Part shown: positions 1 through 11,912 of the stretch, one piece after another
Layout of the letters: every line of letters starts with the position of its first letter
Numbering within the stretch: the first letter of the stretch is position 1
Notes under the pieces: model-generated
What the model was told of the DNA's origin: nothing
Databases searched by the model: none
Seen by the model: the letters and a program-made list of their open reading frames with translations, nothing else
From: an uncultured Granulosicoccus sp.
Lineage (GTDB): Bacteria > Pseudomonadota > Gammaproteobacteria > Granulosicoccales > Granulosicoccaceae
DNA length: 64,000 nt
Reading direction: 5' to 3'
NCBI GenBank assembly: GCA_947495035.1
Contig: CANLXI010000014.1
Location: forward strand, 1 to 64,000
Translations under genes and position numbers: made by a program

Positions 1-1690
1 TTGAATTGATGCTGAATGCAGTTTGGTCTGCACCACCAGTCACGCTATAAGTCTGTGTATCACCGTCATCCACATCGCTGGCGGCGATCGTGGTCACTGC
101 AGTTTGATTTTCATCCACAGAGACGGTAGCGGTGACTCCAGCACCATCACTGATGATCACTGGCGCTTCATTTACATCGTTGACCGATACTGTCAACGTT
201 TGCACATCGGTAAATCCGTCGCTGTCAGTGACCGTGACTTCTACCTCGTAAGTGCCTTGAGCTTCATGATCTGGCGCAGTAACAAAAGACAATTCACCGG
301 TGCTCGGATTGATACTGAATGCAGTCTGGTCTGCTCCACCGGTCAGACTATAAGTCTGTGTATCACTGTCATCCACGTCGCTGGCGGTAACTGTAGTGAC
401 AGCCGTCTGGTTTTCATTCACAGACACAGCGCCAATCTCACCACCCCCATTACTGGTGATCACTGGCGCTTCGTTCACGTCATTGACCGACACGGTCAGC
501 GTCTGAACATCGGTCAGCCCATCGCTGTCAGTGACCGTGACTTCAACGTCGTAGACATCCTGGACTTCATGATCTGGCGCTGTGACAAAAGACAGCTCAC
601 CGGTGCTAGAGTTGATGCTGAATGCAGTTTGGTCTGCACCACCAGTCACGCTATAAGTCTGTGTATCACTGTCATCCACGTCGCTGGCCGTAACTGTAGT
701 GACAGCCGTCTGGTTTTCATTCACAGACACAGCGCCAATCTCACCACCCCCATTACTGGTGATCACCGGTGCTTCGTCCACGTCATTGACCGACACGGTC
801 AGCGTCTGAACATCGGTCAGCCCATCGCTGTCAGTGACCGTGACTTCAACGTCGTAGACATCCTGGACTTCATGGTCTGGCGCAGCTATAAAAGACAGTT
901 CGCCCGTGCTTGAATTGATGCTGAATGCAGTTTGGTCTGCACCTCCACTGAGGCTGTAGGATTGCGAGTCACCGTCATCCACATCGGTGGCGGCGATCGT
1001 GGTCACTGCGGTTTGATTTTCATCTACAAAGGCGGTAGCGGTGACTCCACCACCATCACTGATGATCACTGGCGCTTCGTTCACGTCATTGACCGACACG
1101 GTCAGCGTCTGAACATCGGTCAGCCCATCATCGTCCGTGGCCGTGACTTCTACCTCGTAGGTATCCTGAGCTTCATGGTCTGGCGCAGCTATAAAAGACA
1201 GTTCGCCCGTGCTCGAATTGATACTGAATGCAGTTTGGTCTGCACCTCCACTGAGGCTGTAGGATTGCGAGTCACCGTCATCCACATCGGTGGCGGCGAT
1301 CGTGGTCACTGCGGTTTGATTTTCATCTACAAAGGCGGTAGCGGTGACTCCACCCCCATCACTGATGATCACTGGCGCTTCGTTCACGTCATTGACCGAC
1401 ACGGTCAGCGTCTGAACATCGGTCAGTCCATCATCGTCCGTGGCCGTGACTTCTACCTCGTAGGTATCCTTGATTTCATGATCAGGCGCTGTGACAAAAG
1501 ACAGTTCACCGGTGTTCGAATCAATGCCAAAAGCTGTCTGGTCAGCACCACCAGTCACACTATAAGTCTGTGAGTCGCCGTCATCCACATCCGTGGCAGT
1601 GATCGTGGTTACTGCCACCTGATTTTCATCCACAGAGATAGTGGCCGTATCACCACCACCATTGCTTGTGATCACCGGTGCATCGTTGAC
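1..1690 (-). repeat. Tandem 303-bp cadherin-like repeat array inside the giant adhesin
   Basis: Five full units and one partial unit with a period of 303 bp (101 codons). Unit boundaries fall near 1690, 1387, 1084, 781, 478 and 175. Each unit encodes an APVI start, a VDENQ or VNENQ segment, DVDDGD or DVDDSD, a TGGADQTAF or SGGADQTAF core, STGELSF, APDHE and LTVSVNDV. Neighbouring units are close to identical in pairs: the two units beginning near 1387 and 1084 share a [12 protein letters not shown] version, and those near 781 and 478 share an [11 protein letters not shown] version. The array continues past the left edge. Confidence 0.9.
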
Positions 1691-4600
1691 AGCATGTATT
1701 CCAACCATCGTGCTGCCAGTGCCAGTCAGAGCACCGCCGCTACCTTGAACACCACTGTTGTCATCATCAAAGGTCCAATCGATTTGTACGCTGGCTGGTG
1801 GAGCTTCGCTATTGTTGCTATAGGCAATTGACTGCACTACATTGTTGACAGAATCATTGTCGGCCGTACCGTTGAATGTCACCGACAAGGTACCGTTGCT
1901 GTTGATCGTCACCGTGCCGACCGTGACGCTGTTGTACACAAGGCCAGCACCTTCGGTCAGCGTGCCCAGCAAACCCGTGGCACTGAACACGTCTTGTTGT
2001 GACGCACCGCCACTTCGTGCCAATGTCAGCGTGGTGTTCTCAAACGTATCAACACCGTTTGACAGCTCTTCGTCAAAAATCTCGACATCAGCATCCAGAA
2101 CAACAGGAGAGCCATTTTCCACATAGGCCGTTTCACCCATGAGGCCTGACGCATGAATCACGGAAAAGTTATCCACAGATCCATCCACTCCAGCTGTACC
2201 GTCTGACACACCGGCGGTATCTGACGTGTCGGTGAAGGCAATGGTGGTTGTGTCCGAGTCTGCAGTGAAGCTATAGGTGTAGCGAACGAAACTGTTTCCA
2301 CCGGCGTCCGAGACTATCTGCGGTACCATCAGAAGATTGACGGTTCCATCAACGCTGACTTGCAATGACTGGGTGCGGCTGGTACTCGTATCGCGATAGT
2401 CAAATGACATCTCGTAGGTAGTGCCAGCAATGGTAGTGATGGTTCGAGCAGCCGTGTGCGGGCCGACCTGATCACCGGATCCGAATCGCAGCTCTGCCTG
2501 CAATACCTGCACCTGACCCGAGGTCATCCAATTGCCCAGACCGGAATCAAAGGTTCCTTCGGGAATGAAGTCGGGCTGGGAAAATATGGGAGCATCATTG
2601 ATCGCTGTGATATCGATCGTCGTGTTGCCAACAGTACCCAGTGCTCCACCAGTCCCCTGAGCTGCGGTATTGCCGTCACTGAAGGTCCAGTCCATCTGCA
2701 CACTATCGGGCGACGACTCGTCACTACTCTCGTAGGTAATCTGGCGTAGTACATTGTCAACATCTGACGACGTTGGAATTTCCCCACCCGCATCGGTAAA
2801 TGTCAGGACCAACTGGCCTGCCGTCGTCATGGTGTCAAAGGTGGCGATGACACTGCCATTCTTGAACAACTCGCCATCAACGAGCGTGATGCCATTGCCA
2901 TCATTCATCCACAGCATGTCATCGGCAACGACCCCTCCGTTTCGGACCAGAGTCAGTGTCGCCCCGGCATAGTTGCCGTTTCCACCATTGAGAGAATCCA
3001 GCTCGGTATCGGTGATTGTGACATCCGAATCAACCACAACCGCCGAGCCGCCTTCAATGAAGTTCGGATTGCCATCCAGCGTACCATTGAATGACGGTGC
3101 ATCATTGACGGCCGTGAAGGTAATGTCTCGACTTTGCGGAATACTGTTGGACTCTCCGTCATTGACGGTAAAGCTGATGGTTCTTTGCGCATCCGATGAT
3201 TCGGAACCATTCGTGTAGGTGATGCTGCGCAACGCTGCCTCATACTGTGCAACAGTTGCAGTTCCGGTCAGCGTCAGAACGCCCGTCGCTGCATTCCAGC
3301 TACCGCTTATACCGTTCTGATTGGCGAATGACAATACGTCGGCGCTAGTGTCAAAGCCCGATGCGATCTGTATCACAGCCGCTTCCAGAGCGGTATCATC
3401 GACATCACCAACCGTGAGCGTCGAACTGATTGCAATGGCTCCCTGATTTTCCGTGTAAGGCAGCGCTGAACTTTCAATGCTGGAAATTTCCGGCGGGTCG
3501 TTGACATCCGTTACATTGATGATGGCGGATCTTGTTTGAGCGCTGAAAGCACTTGAGGCACCAACACCGGTGCCGGAAATATCAAAATAGTTTCCGCGGG
3601 TTCCACTACTGTGATCCCAGGCTCTGAAGCCAAAGTTGGCAGTTCCTCCGTCCACACCATCAGGCACGTAGCGCACACGGTCGGCTTCCCCCAGCAGTAA
3701 CGCATTGCCAGCGGACACAGCCCCGAAATCCAACCAGGACGAGCTGCCATTCAGCTGGTATTGCCAGGTACCGGTGAATTCATTGCTGACAATGATCGCA
3801 ATACCTTCAGGATCACCGTCAACATCGCTAATCGCATCTGCTCCCATACGAGCAACCAGTGTGGCAACTGTTTCTCCGGTATTGTTGACGTCGTCTTCAC
3901 TGATAGTCGACATCACAGAGTTTGTACCGGACAGCAGCGGTGCATCGTTGACGGCCGTTATGGTGACCGTGGAGGCTGCCCCAACGTACGTGGTATCGTT
4001 CACACCATCCAGGTCGGAGTCCGATACCGATGCCAGGGTGACTGTTCTGCTGGAACCACCTGGGGACTCACTGGTATTGTTGTACTGGGCATCGTCGACG
4101 AGTGTTTGGGCAGCGAAAGCTGAAATACCGGCCCCGGCAGATATGGTTACAGTTGCCGTCGAACCGGCAATCACCACGGCAACGTCGTACCCCAAAGCAG
4201 CCGTTACCACGGAGAAGCCGTCCGTCAGTTCGACGACCTCGCCATCAATGATCAATCGTTCGTTCGCTCCGTCAGCAATATCCTCGACAGTGAAAACCAG
4301 TGACGATATCTGCTCGCCCGCTTCAACCGGGTCGATCGACGCAGCGTTGAACAAGCCCACCGGCCCACCGTTCTCTGTCCAGACTGGCGAATCTGTGATT
4401 ACCGAAACGAGGGGTGCATCGTCCACTGCCTCGACTCGCATGATGAGCGTGTTCGACACCGAATCATCATCACCATCGTTGACGACGAAGCTGATCGTAC
4501 GATTCGATGTCTCCGGATCGTCACTGGTATTTTCGAAGGTGATCTCCCTTAAAGCGTCCTCATAGTCCTGAAGAGTCACCGAGCCGGCAACGTCACTGCT

Positions 4601-7600
4601 CAGCGTCAGTGTGATTGTGCCATCACCAGTCAGGGCCGCTGCAGGTATACCGCCGACCGATATCCCCAGCGCGTTCATGGCGGATTCATCAACCCTGAAG
4701 ATGTCACCGGCCTTGCCACCGGAGAGTGTCACCGTCAGACTTTCAGCATGGCTATCATCGACGTCTGTCAGTGTAAAATCGTCGTCGATGATGGCCGCTG
4801 GCACTCCACCTTCCGTGAAGATGGTCGTACCCACCGACGAGGTAATCGTGAAATCACTGAGATTCAACCGGTTGCCAGGACCACTGCCATAGTCATATTG
4901 AAAATTCGCCAACACCAACGGACTGATGTAGGCGGTCCCGTGACGGAACAGCGTCTGACTCGTCGCCCCAATATCGATTCCGCCGCCAAGCGTTGTGGAG
5001 AAATCGGTGGCAGTCTCACTGATGGAACCATTCGACAGTAACGGATACTGGTAAGTCCCCCCAGTGGGCGACATGTTGCGAACCGCATCCCCGGCAAGGA
5101 TGGTTGGTCCTGCCCAGGGTGTGCGCAAGGTGATCACATTCCCGACAATGGCATTTGCATCCCACAGGTTGTATTCGACGTTGCGCGTGTAGGTATAGTC
5201 GGCATAGGTTTCACCATGACTGTTGGTGTAGCCGTACCAGACGAAGGATCGATTGCCGCCAGCAGCTCCATCGTACCAACCGCTACCATCGGTCAGTACG
5301 ATTTCCGTTGCTCCGGCTACCAGATCGACAGCCAGGGTGGTATCCACTGCGCCGGCCATCTTGCCAACATGCTGCGCATTGATGCTGTGACCATCGATAT
5401 CGAAGCTGGAGAATCCCAGATACTGTCGCGCCGCCGGGTCATGGTTGCCGTCCGCACCATCACCGGAAAACGCGGTGACCGAGATATCGTAGGTCTGGCT
5501 CGGATCCACCGCTATCCAGTTGCTGGTGGAAAGATTGGAAGTGGTATCGATCGAGATTGACGTCGAACCGGAATACTCCCCGATGAATTCTTCAAACCCG
5601 CTTCGGATAACCGGTGCATCGTTGAGCGCATCAACCGTGATGGCAACGCTGTCGATGTGTTCGGTCTGGTCGGATGCCAGAGCCGAGATCTCATTGGCCG
5701 ACAATGCCCGACTGTAAACGCGGGCATCATCGATCAGTCCATTGAAGTCGAATTCGGTGTCTGAGTAGCCGTGATTCCCGATGTAGGTATCACTTCCCAG
5801 CGAATAGGCTATGGAACCTGTTGTAGACGAAGATGCAAGCAAGCCTCCGTTCAGATACAAGGCGTGCGTGTCGTTCGCATCATCGAAGACATAGGCCACA
5901 TGATTCCATCCTGTACCCGCAATGGTGGTTCCATTGACGAACAACTTGTTCCAGGTTGAGCCGTCATGGTAGAACCCGGTGATTCCCTTGCCACCCGTAC
6001 CATCAGCACGCAATACGACATTGTCACCCAGACTGATGATATCCGCACCATTCGTATCTGCCGACGTCAGATTGACCCAGGCAGACAGTGTCACGTTGGC
6101 CGGATTCGAATAGGTGCCGCTGACGAAAACGCCATCGCCTGTTCCATCGACACTCAGCACCTCTCCGCGCATTCCGTCGACAACACTCGTTGCATCACCC
6201 ACGAATGCACCATCGTTAACCGTACCGACACTCTGGTCATCAGCGTTACCACCAGCAAAGGTATAGTGCCCCTCAAGCTCGGTGGCGACAGCTGTTGTCA
6301 TTGTCAACGTAACGCTGCCGTTGAAGTCGGCATCGGGCGTGAATGTCATGCCGTCCAGTGCCACGTTGATGTCAGACTCTGTGCCGTTGATCGTGATGGA
6401 AGCGCTGCCCTGGCTCCCTTCTACAAAGGAGATACCGGTGAGCGCTGCAAGGTTCAACACACCATTGTTGGCAGACAAGCTTACCTGCATGAGGGGATCA
6501 TCTCCCCCTGTCAGCCTGTAGACGGTGATCGCATTGGCGCCCGAGAACGTCAGCACCTCATCTTCATTGATACTCTGTGGACCGGGAAACTGATATCGAG
6601 CATCCCCTGTGATGGCCCAACTGTCGTCGTTGATCAATGAGTCTCGTGCGGCGGCGGCCGCTGCACTATAGACAAGATCAGATGCACTCAACGTCACACC
6701 GGATTGCACGTTTTGACTTGCCCACCCAATCAGTGCTGCATCGTAGTGGGCTATTGACAAGCCACTATTGTTCAGCATCGAGTTCATGTCGATGACACTT
6801 GTCACATCCCATGTGCCAATGTCCTGATTGAAGGCAGCAGCGTTGCGAAACATGTGAGACATCGCTGTGACATTGCCAACATCCCACCCACTGATATCCT
6901 GATTGAATGCTGTCGCATCAAAGAACATCGACGTCATCAAGGTGACATCGGAAACATTCCAGGATCCGATATCCTGATTGAAGGCACTTGCTCGGAAGAA
7001 CATCGAATTTGTTCTGGTGAGACTGTCAGTATTCCACCCTCCGATGTCCTGGTTGAAGGCAGTTGCTTCATAGAACATCGCACTCATCAATATGACACTG
7101 GATGTGTCCCACGCACCAATGTCCTGATCAAAATGACTGGTTCTTGCCAACATCCATGACATGCCCGTCACGTTGCCGGTATCCCAGCCGCCAATATCCT
7201 GATCAAACACGCTGGCGTTATCAAACATGAAAGCCATATTGGTGACGCTGCTCGTGTTCCATGCGCCGATATCCTGATTGAATGACGTTGCATTCTGAAA
7301 CATGCCGTTCATGACGAGAACACTGGACGTATTCCAGGAGCCAATGTCCTGATCGAAAGCAGTGGCACCTGAGAACATCAGATTCATGTGGGTAACATTG
7401 CCGGTATTCCAGGCGCCGATATCCTGATTGAACGCAGTGGCACCAGCGAACATCGAACTCATGCGAGTGACGCCGGATGTATCCCAACTACCGATATCAC
7501 CGTTGAATGCAGAGTCCTTGAACATGTCGGATAGATCGGTCACTCCGGTCAGATCCGGTGCATCGCTGGCGTTGTAAACCAGGTTGCTGGCACCATCAAA

Positions 7601-8959
7601 ACCGTCCGACCAGTTCTCAAAAGCCACATTGCCCCACTGCTCGATGCTGGTCAGCTTGTCAACGTCTCCTCCATTGTCAAAGGCAAAGCCTGCGAAATCA
7701 CCGACAATCGCAATCGTATAGCTACCAGACGACGCGTAGGTGTGACTGATATTGCCACTGATATTCGAATCGCTCGTGCCGTCGCCCCAGAAGACCGTAA
7801 AGTCATCACTGCCCGCGTTGGTCAGCAGCTCGATGGTATCGTTGGCACTGGTGCCGGCCAGTGTGGTATCCCACATCGTGACAAACCCCACCGCCTCAGC
7901 AGTGGCCTGATCGCTGGCAGATGTGATGGTCACCGTTTGCGTTTCGGTATCAACACCTTCTGACACACGGTAGTCGAAAGACTCCGTCCCATCGGCAACG
8001 CTGAGCACCTCCAGCCGACCATCAGCACGCAGCGTGATCGTCATGCCTGAGGCCAGGGTTGCAACATCCCCCGGATTGTTCAACGCCGTGACAGTATTGC
8101 CGCTGGCTGTATCGATGATCTCGGTCACACTCAACGGGTCACTCTGTGCATCGCTGTCATTGGCGAGCACGTCCACGACAGTCGGTGCCCCGGTGATGAC
8201 CGTGGCCGCGTCAGCCAATGCCGTGATGTCGCCAGGCGCCAGTACAGCTACCCAGTCATCCTGCAATTCGGTACTCACGACCACGTCACTCTCGATGCGG
8301 CCTTTCCGGTATTCGAGTTCCCAGTCGCCGCCCTTTGCTGCAGAGCCCGTAAGGTCACTGGAGGCCGTCACATCAGCCCCCGTCAGACGTGCCATCGTGT
8401 CCACAAAAAGCCGTCCAGCACCGTCCCCGGCGATCTCGCAACCGTATAGCAGAATGTCCGCGTCCGGCGTCAGTGCATCCCGCCAGGCAGAGACCTCCTG
8501 CGCTCGGGACAGCAAGTGCACCGTCTCGATACGCTCACCCGCCAGTTCCAGCGTTCCATTGCTACCATGGGACAACAGGTGTACGGCGGTCAGGCCACGC
8601 TGCTCTGCCAGAATCCCACTGATCTGGCTCAAGGCATCCGTATCGGCATCCAGCACAAGAATCTGCCGCTCTTCCTGTCCGGCACGCAACAGATCGGCCA
8701 GCACCGTGTCCAGATCCGGCAAGCCCGAATCCAGAATCACCAGTTCCCGAGTCTGGACTTCCTCGGCTTGTGCTTGCCCATCAATAGCGATCTCTTCACT
8801 CTCGGCGCTCTGCAACACCACCAGCTCCGCCAGGGGTTCCGGGACGAATTCCAACGCCGCCAAAGCGGCATCGGCAGAGAACAGTATTCGCTTCTCCAGG
8901 GTCTCCAGATGAAACTCCGGCGGCGAAGTCTGTCCGGATGGATTGAGTCTGCGCGCCAT
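1..8959 (-). CDS. Giant LEPR-XLL/DUF4347 multi-domain surface adhesin (3' end outside window)
   Basis: The frame is open from the ATG at 8959 to the left edge, so at least 2,986 residues are present and the C-terminus is missing. Residues about 18-30 ([13 protein letters not shown]) resemble the LEPR-XLL motif found at the N-terminus of very large repetitive proteins. Residues about 72-235 match DUF4347 ([24 protein letters not shown]). A PKD-like module (FWGDGTSD) follows, then about 11 BspA-type DUF285 repeats (about 481-730), a LamG/concanavalin-like domain (about 900-1090; [16 protein letters not shown]), several Ig/cadherin-like modules, and a tandem array of 101-residue cadherin-like repeats with calcium-type DVDD and VNDVNEAP motifs (about 2424 onward). 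There is no classical signal peptide. It starts 8 bp after the stop of an HlyD gene and is the last visible gene of the operon. An adhesin or matrix role and surface location are inferred. Confidence 0.88.
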   Translation of the reverse strand, partial: MARRLNPSGQTSPPEFHLETLEKRILFSADAALAALEFVPEPLAELVVLQSAESEEIAIDGQAQAEEVQTRELVILDSGLPDLDTVLADLLRAGQEERQILVLDADTDALSQISGILAEQRGLTAVHLLSHGSNGTLELAGERIETVHLLSRAQEVSAWRDALTPDADILLYGCEIAGDGAGRLFVDTMARLTGADVTASSDLTGSAAKGGDWELEYRKGRIESDVVVSTELQDDWVAVLAPGDITALADAATVITGAPTVVDVLANDSDAQSDPLSVTEIIDTASGNTVTALNNPGDVATLASGMTITLRADGRLEVLSVADGTESFDYRVSEGVDTETQTVTITSASDQATAEAVGFVTMWDTTLAGTSANDTIELLTNAGSDDFTVFWGDGTSDSNISGNISHTYASSGSYTIAIVGDFAGFAFDNGGDVDKLTSIEQWGNVAFENWSDGFDGASNLVYNASDAPDLTGVTDLSDMFKDSAFNGDIGSWDTSGVTRMSSMFAGATAFNQDIGAWNTGNVTHMNLMFSGATAFDQDIGSWNTSSVLVMNGMFQNATSFNQDIGAWNTSSVTNMAFMFDNASVFDQDIGGWDTGNVTGMSWMLARTSHFDQDIGAWDTSSVILMSAMFYEATAFNQDIGGWNTDSLTRTNSMFFRASAFNQDIGSWNVSDVTLMTSMFFDATAFNQDISGWDVGNVTAMSHMFRNAAAFNQDIGTWDVTSVIDMNSMLNNSGLSIAHYDAALIGWASQNVQSGVTLSASDLVYSAAAAAARDSLINDDSWAITGDARYQFPGPQSINEDEVLTFSGANAITVYRLTGGDDPLMQVSLSANNGVLNLAALTGISFVEGSQGSASITINGTESDINVALDGMTFTPDADFNGSVTLTMTTAVATELEGHYTFAGGNADDQSVGTVNDGAFVGDATSVVDGMRGEVLSVDGTGDGVFVSGTYSNPANVTLSAWVNLTSADTNGADIISLGDNVVLRADGTGGKGITGFYHDGSTWNKLFVNGTTIAGTGWNHVAYVFDDANDTHALYLNGGLLASSSTTGSIAYSLGSDTYIGNHGYSDTEFDFNGLIDDARVYSRALSANEISALASDQTEHIDSVAITVDALNDAPVIRSGFEEFIGEYSGSTSISIDTTSNLSTSNWIAVDPSQTYDISVTAFSGDGADGNHDPAARQYLGFSSFDIDGHSINAQHVGKMAGAVDTTLAVDLVAGATEIVLTDGSGWYDGAAGGNRSFVWYGYTNSHGETYADYTYTRNVEYNLWDANAIVGNVITLRTPWAGPTILAGDAVRNMSPTGGTYQYPLLSNGSISETATDFSTTLGGGIDIGATSQTLFRHGTAYISPLVLANFQYDYGSGPGNRLNLSDFTITSSVGTTIFTEGGVPAAIIDDDFTLTDVDDSHAESLTVTLSGGKAGDIFRVDESAMNALGISVGGIPAAALTGDGTITLTLSSDVAGSVTLQDYEDALREITFENTSDDPETSNRTISFVVNDGDDDSVSNTLIMRVEAVDDAPLVSVITDSPVWTENGGPVGLFNAASIDPVEAGEQISSLVFTVEDIADGANERLIIDGEVVELTDGFSVVTAALGYDVAVVIAGSTATVTISAGAGISAFAAQTLVDDAQYNNTSESPGGSSRTVTLASVSDSDLDGVNDTTYVGAASTVTITAVNDAPLLSGTNSVMSTISEDDVNNTGETVATLVARMGADAISDVDGDPEGIAIIVSNEFTGTWQYQLNGSSSWLDFGAVSAGNALLLGEADRVRYVPDGVDGGTANFGFRAWDHSSGTRGNYFDISGTGVGASSAFSAQTRSAIINVTDVNDPPEISSIESSALPYTENQGAIAISSTLTVGDVDDTALEAAVIQIASGFDTSADVLSFANQNGISGSWNAATGVLTLTGTATVAQYEAALRSITYTNGSESSDAQRTISFTVNDGESNSIPQSRDITFTAVNDAPSFNGTLDGNPNFIEGGSAVVVDSDVTITDTELDSLNGGNGNYAGATLTLVRNGGVVADDMLWMNDGNGITLVDGELFKNGSVIATFDTMTTAGQLVLTFTDAGGEIPTSSDVDNVLRQITYESSDESSPDSVQMDWTFSDGNTAAQGTGGALGTVGNTTIDITAINDAPIFSQPDFIPEGTFDSGLGNWMTSGQVQVLQAELRFGSGDQVGPHTAARTITTIAGTTYEMSFDYRDTSTSRTQSLQVSVDGTVNLLMVPQIVSDAGGNSFVRYTYSFTADSDTTTIAFTDTSDTAGVSDGTAGVDGSVDNFSVIHASGLMGETAYVENGSPVVLDADVEIFDEELSNGVDTFENTTLTLARSGGASQQDVFSATGLLGTLTEGAGLVYNSVTVGTVTINSNGTLSVTFNGTADNDSVNNVVQSIAYSNNSEAPPASVQIDWTFDDDNSGVQGSGGALTGTGSTMVGIHAVNDAPVITSNGGGDTATISVDENQVAVTTITATDVDDGDSQTYSVTGGADQTAFGIDSNTGELSFVTAPDHEIKDTYEVEVTATDDDGLTDVQTLTVSVNDVNEAPVIISDGGGVTATAFVDENQTAVTTIAATDVDDGDSQSYSLSGGADQTAFSINSSTGELSFIAAPDHEAQDTYEVEVTATDDDGLTDVQTLTVSVNDVNEAPVIISDGGGVTATAFVDENQTAVTTIAATDVDDGDSQSYSLSGGADQTAFSINSSTGELSFIAAPDHEVQDVYDVEVTVTDSDGLTDVQTLTVSVNDVDEAPVITSNGGGEIGAVSVNENQTAVTTVTASDVDDSDTQTYSVTGGADQTAFSINSSTGELSFVTAPDHEVQDVYDVEVTVTDSDGLTDVQTLTVSVNDVNEAPVITSNGGGEIGAVSVNENQTAVTTVTASDVDDSDTQTYSLTGGADQTAFSINPSTGELSFVTAPDHEAQGTYEVEVTVTDSDGFTDVQTLTVSVNDVNEAPVIISDGAGVTATVSVDENQTAVTTIAASDVDDGDTQTYSVTGGADQTAFSINS
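6775..7515 (-). repeat. BspA-type DUF285 repeats inside the giant adhesin
   Basis: About eleven units of roughly 66 bp (22 codons), each encoding a variant of AFNQDIG-W(D/N)-V-M-MF. On the plus strand the trace is the recurring string CCGATATCCTGATTGAA or CCAATGTCCTGATC. The pattern fits the lipoprotein DUF285/BspA-like surface repeat found in host- or surface-binding bacterial proteins. A PKD-like module immediately precedes it. Units differ from each other, so this is an old array rather than a recent expansion. Confidence 0.85.
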
Positions 8960-8967
8960 TGCCGTGG

Positions 8968-9903
8968 CTACTGCTCGGCAGGGTCGGTTTGAGCAGACCT
9001 GTCGTCGGAGTTGGCTGCAGCCACGACCGGCTCGAACACGATACGACAGCGCTGGCCGGCCGGTATCCTGTGATCCGGATTGGGGACCTTCAGGCGCACG
9101 CCGAAAGTGCCGCTACGCGAATCCAGCATCGCATCCACGACATCCACGGTAGCGGGCAAGGCAGCGTCTCCACCGAGTTCCGGATACAGCTGTGCGATGT
9201 CACCAACCGCGATGGTGCCGAACAGCCGGGCTGGCAGCATGACTTCGACACGCAAGGGGTCCAGAGCGGCGATCGTCATCACCGGGTTGTCGTAGACGAA
9301 TTCTCCGGCGAATGCCAACTGTGCCACCACGACACCGTCCACCGGGCTGGTCAGGATACGTCGCGCGTACAATCTCTCCGAACGCCTGAGTTCCAGTTGC
9401 TGGATTCTGCGATTCTCCTGAGCCTGTTTCAGGGTCGCTCTGGCAATCCGGTAACGCGCGGTAGCCTCATCACGTTGCTGAGCCGAGATGATTTTCTGCT
9501 GATACAGATCTTCAAGCCGGTCCCGCTCCAGCTTTGCCAGTGTCAGATCAGCCTCGCGTACATCGATTTCGCTCTCTGTCTCCGCGCTGGTCTGGGCCAG
9601 TGCCACCTCGGCACTCTCCACACTTGACTCCAGCTGAGCAAGCGGCTGCCCTCGGCTGACACGCTCACCACGATCTACCAGCAGCTTGGCGATCACGCCC
9701 TGTACCGGGCTGCCGACATCGGACACCACCCACGGCTCGATCAGGCAGTCCATGGCATCTTGCGCGATGGATTCCGATGCACCGGCTGTGGAAGTGAGGC
9801 TGATCAGCAGCAGGATCGAGGCGACAAGCAGCGTTGGTCCAGGGGCCGACCAGTCGACGCCGCTCGCTGTCATGCATTGATGTTGGTTTACAGGATTATT
9901 CAT
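8968..9903 (-). CDS. HlyD-family periplasmic adaptor (membrane fusion) protein
   Basis: 311 residues. The start at 9903 is chosen because its ATG overlaps the stop of the upstream SecA-like gene as ATGA; a longer frame to 9996 exists but would run deep into that gene. A hydrophobic segment near residue 25 ([12 protein letters not shown]) is a signal peptide or anchor. A biotinyl-lipoyl-like half domain follows ([30 protein letters not shown]), then a helical coiled-coil hairpin (about residues 85-165), the second lipoyl half ([18 protein letters not shown]), and a beta-barrel region. This is the usual order for HlyD/RND adaptors. No inner-membrane transporter ATPase of the HlyB or RND type accompanies it; its partners are a SecA-like ATPase and an M50 protease. 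It probably bridges the periplasm for export of the giant protein encoded just downstream (inference). Confidence 0.85.
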   Translation of the reverse strand: MNNPVNQHQCMTASGVDWSAPGPTLLVASILLLISLTSTAGASESIAQDAMDCLIEPWVVSDVGSPVQGVIAKLLVDRGERVSRGQPLAQLESSVESAEVALAQTSAETESEIDVREADLTLAKLERDRLEDLYQQKIISAQQRDEATARYRIARATLKQAQENRRIQQLELRRSERLYARRILTSPVDGVVVAQLAFAGEFVYDNPVMTIAALDPLRVEVMLPARLFGTIAVGDIAQLYPELGGDAALPATVDVVDAMLDSRSGTFGVRLKVPNPDHRIPAGQRCRIVFEPVVAAANSDDRSAQTDPAEQ

Positions 9904-11912
9904 GATAAGTGGTGCCGTCGCCCTCCATAGGCAAGTTGACGCTCCAGTGTTTCTCGAGATTGATACAGCGCTCGTCTCTGCTGTCGATGTCGCCACTCCA
10001 TCCGACGCTGTGCCAGACGAATCAGTACCATGGCAGTTCGATGCCGGTTTCCAGCTGCCAGGAGGCTCGCCAGCTTGCGATAGGGCAAGGGCATCGCTTC
10101 CTTCAGATAGACATCGTCCAGATCAGGCAATGCCTGCCAGGACCCTGGATCTCCCTGACGGGCGGCGCGTCCGGCCAGTTGGCGATCCAGGCGTCGAGCA
10201 TCATTGAAGGCCAGCGAGATCACGTGCAATCCGCCGCGCTCGGCAACGTTATCGCCCAAGGGAATATCGGTACCGCGTCCGGCCATGTTGGTGGCAACCG
10301 TTATCTGCCCAGCCTGGCCCGCTGTCGCCACTATCGCGGCTTCGTGGGCGTCCTGATAAGCATTGAGCACCTGATGGTCGAGACCATGTGCCTTCAGCAT
10401 GGCGGACACACCCAACGATTGTTCCACACTGCGAGTACATACCAGCACCGGCTGTTGCCGGCCATGGCGCAGCTGTATGTCCTCAACCATTGCCCGCAAC
10501 TGGGTCGAGCGATTCACGAAGACACGCGCAGGCAGATCCACCCGCTGACTGGGACGATGCGAAGGAATACGAACAAGCAATCGATCATACACATGGTGCA
10601 CCTCGGCGCTCACTTCCTGCAAGGTGCCGCTGATACCGACCAGGCCGATATAGCGTCTGAAAAACTGCTGAAACGGCAGTGAAGCGACGGTTTCCTGTCC
10701 GGGTGAGGTCTTGCATTTTTCCTTCAGCTCCAGCATCCGGTGCAGACCATGCGGCAGTCGTCTGTCCGGCAGTGCACGACCCGTATGTCCATCGAGCAAC
10801 TCCAGAGAGCCATCACGCACGATATAGTCACGATCACGTTCGAAGCCATGCAAGGCCGTCAGCGCCTGCCCAACGCTTTCCTCTCGATACCGGGAAGAGC
10901 GCCATAGTTGGGCAATGCCTTCCGCGAGACGTGACAGCTCGGCCCGCCCGCTGTCGGTCAGCTGCACCTTGCGATGGCTCGACTGCACGATGAAGTCCGT
11001 GCCTTCCAGTAATTGCTCGGCAAGTCCCAGAGCCACGACAGCCTCGGCGTCTGCCGCCGCACTGTCCTTCTGTGCCCTTGCCAGAACCAGCGGAATGCGC
11101 GCTTCATCCACCAGAAGACTGTCAGCCTCGTCGATAATCGCCAGACACAAGCCGCGTAGCAGCGGCGTGCCTGCCGAGCGCGATGCTGTCGGAATCAGCG
11201 CACTCCAACTCGCACGCAATGAGTCGGGTTCGGTACCGGTTTGCAGGGAATCATTCAGCCAGTCGAACGCCACCTGCTTTGCCGTGACATAGACGATGTC
11301 GGCGGCATATGCCTGACGACGTTCAGCCGCGTCCTGGGTCGGCAGCGCGCAAGCGACTCGCAGCCCCAGATGGCGGTACAAGGCTTCCATACTCGCCGCA
11401 TCACGCTCTGCCAGATATTCATTGGCGGTCATGACATGCACCGGGGTTGCGCTGAGTGCGGCGGCACTGGCCGCCAGGGCCACACTGAGCGTCTTTCCCT
11501 CTCCCGTAGCCATCTCCACAAGATACCCACGCAACATGGCTCGTGCCGCCAGACACTGATTCGCACGAGGCACCAATTGCAAGGATTCTTCCACGGCCAG
11601 ACAGGCCATGGCCAATGCCTCATCCAGACAAGAGTCGCTGGCTGCCGCGTGACGCATGCGATGGGCCAGAACGATGAGCTGAGCGCGACGCTGATCTGGT
11701 GTCAGCTCCGCCAAAGCCCTTGTGCGCTGGGCCAACTGATGCAGCCAGCGGGTAGACCCCTTCTCGGTATATCGACACCTGCCGGGCCAGCTGAGGCTAC
11801 GGACCAGCACACGATCCAACCAGCTTCGTCGATCCGGCAATTCACGCTTCAGTGGCGATGACCCATAACGCAGACCAGGACGACAGAAGGAAAGGTTTGA
11901 GTACCGAGTCAT
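9900..11912 (-). CDS. Short SecA-like preprotein translocase ATPase
   Basis: 670 residues from the ATG at 11912, which overlaps the upstream stop by one base (TGATG); an in-frame extension to 12044 is less likely. SecA hallmarks are present in order: Walker A ATGEGKTL, a Walker B-type stretch IIDEADSLLVDEARIPL, a preprotein cross-linking segment (DGHTGRALPDRRLPHGLHRMLELKE, split by only small changes from SecA), motif ATNMAGRGTDI and the arginine-finger region GRAARQGDPG. It is about 230 residues shorter than housekeeping SecA. The helical scaffold/wing end is reduced and the C-terminal zinc-binding tail is absent. It is therefore a dedicated accessory SecA rather than the essential one (inference). 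It sits between an M50-HlyD fusion and an HlyD adaptor and directly upstream of the giant adhesin, which points to a role in moving that protein. Confidence 0.88.
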   Translation of the reverse strand: MTRYSNLSFCRPGLRYGSSPLKRELPDRRSWLDRVLVRSLSWPGRCRYTEKGSTRWLHQLAQRTRALAELTPDQRRAQLIVLAHRMRHAAASDSCLDEALAMACLAVEESLQLVPRANQCLAARAMLRGYLVEMATGEGKTLSVALAASAAALSATPVHVMTANEYLAERDAASMEALYRHLGLRVACALPTQDAAERRQAYAADIVYVTAKQVAFDWLNDSLQTGTEPDSLRASWSALIPTASRSAGTPLLRGLCLAIIDEADSLLVDEARIPLVLARAQKDSAAADAEAVVALGLAEQLLEGTDFIVQSSHRKVQLTDSGRAELSRLAEGIAQLWRSSRYREESVGQALTALHGFERDRDYIVRDGSLELLDGHTGRALPDRRLPHGLHRMLELKEKCKTSPGQETVASLPFQQFFRRYIGLVGISGTLQEVSAEVHHVYDRLLVRIPSHRPSQRVDLPARVFVNRSTQLRAMVEDIQLRHGRQQPVLVCTRSVEQSLGVSAMLKAHGLDHQVLNAYQDAHEAAIVATAGQAGQITVATNMAGRGTDIPLGDNVAERGGLHVISLAFNDARRLDRQLAGRAARQGDPGSWQALPDLDDVYLKEAMPLPYRKLASLLAAGNRHRTAMVLIRLAQRRMEWRHRQQRRALYQSRETLERQLAYGGRRHHLS

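Noticed and set aside
23..1573. Long plus-strand open frames opposite the cadherin repeats
   Set aside because: They repeat with the same 303-bp period as the minus-strand adhesin and are antisense shadows; the minus frame has clear domains.
6775..7515. Regularly spaced short repeats that look like a CRISPR array
   Set aside because: The period is a whole number of codons, spacers are not unique, and the units encode DUF285 motifs in the open minus frame.
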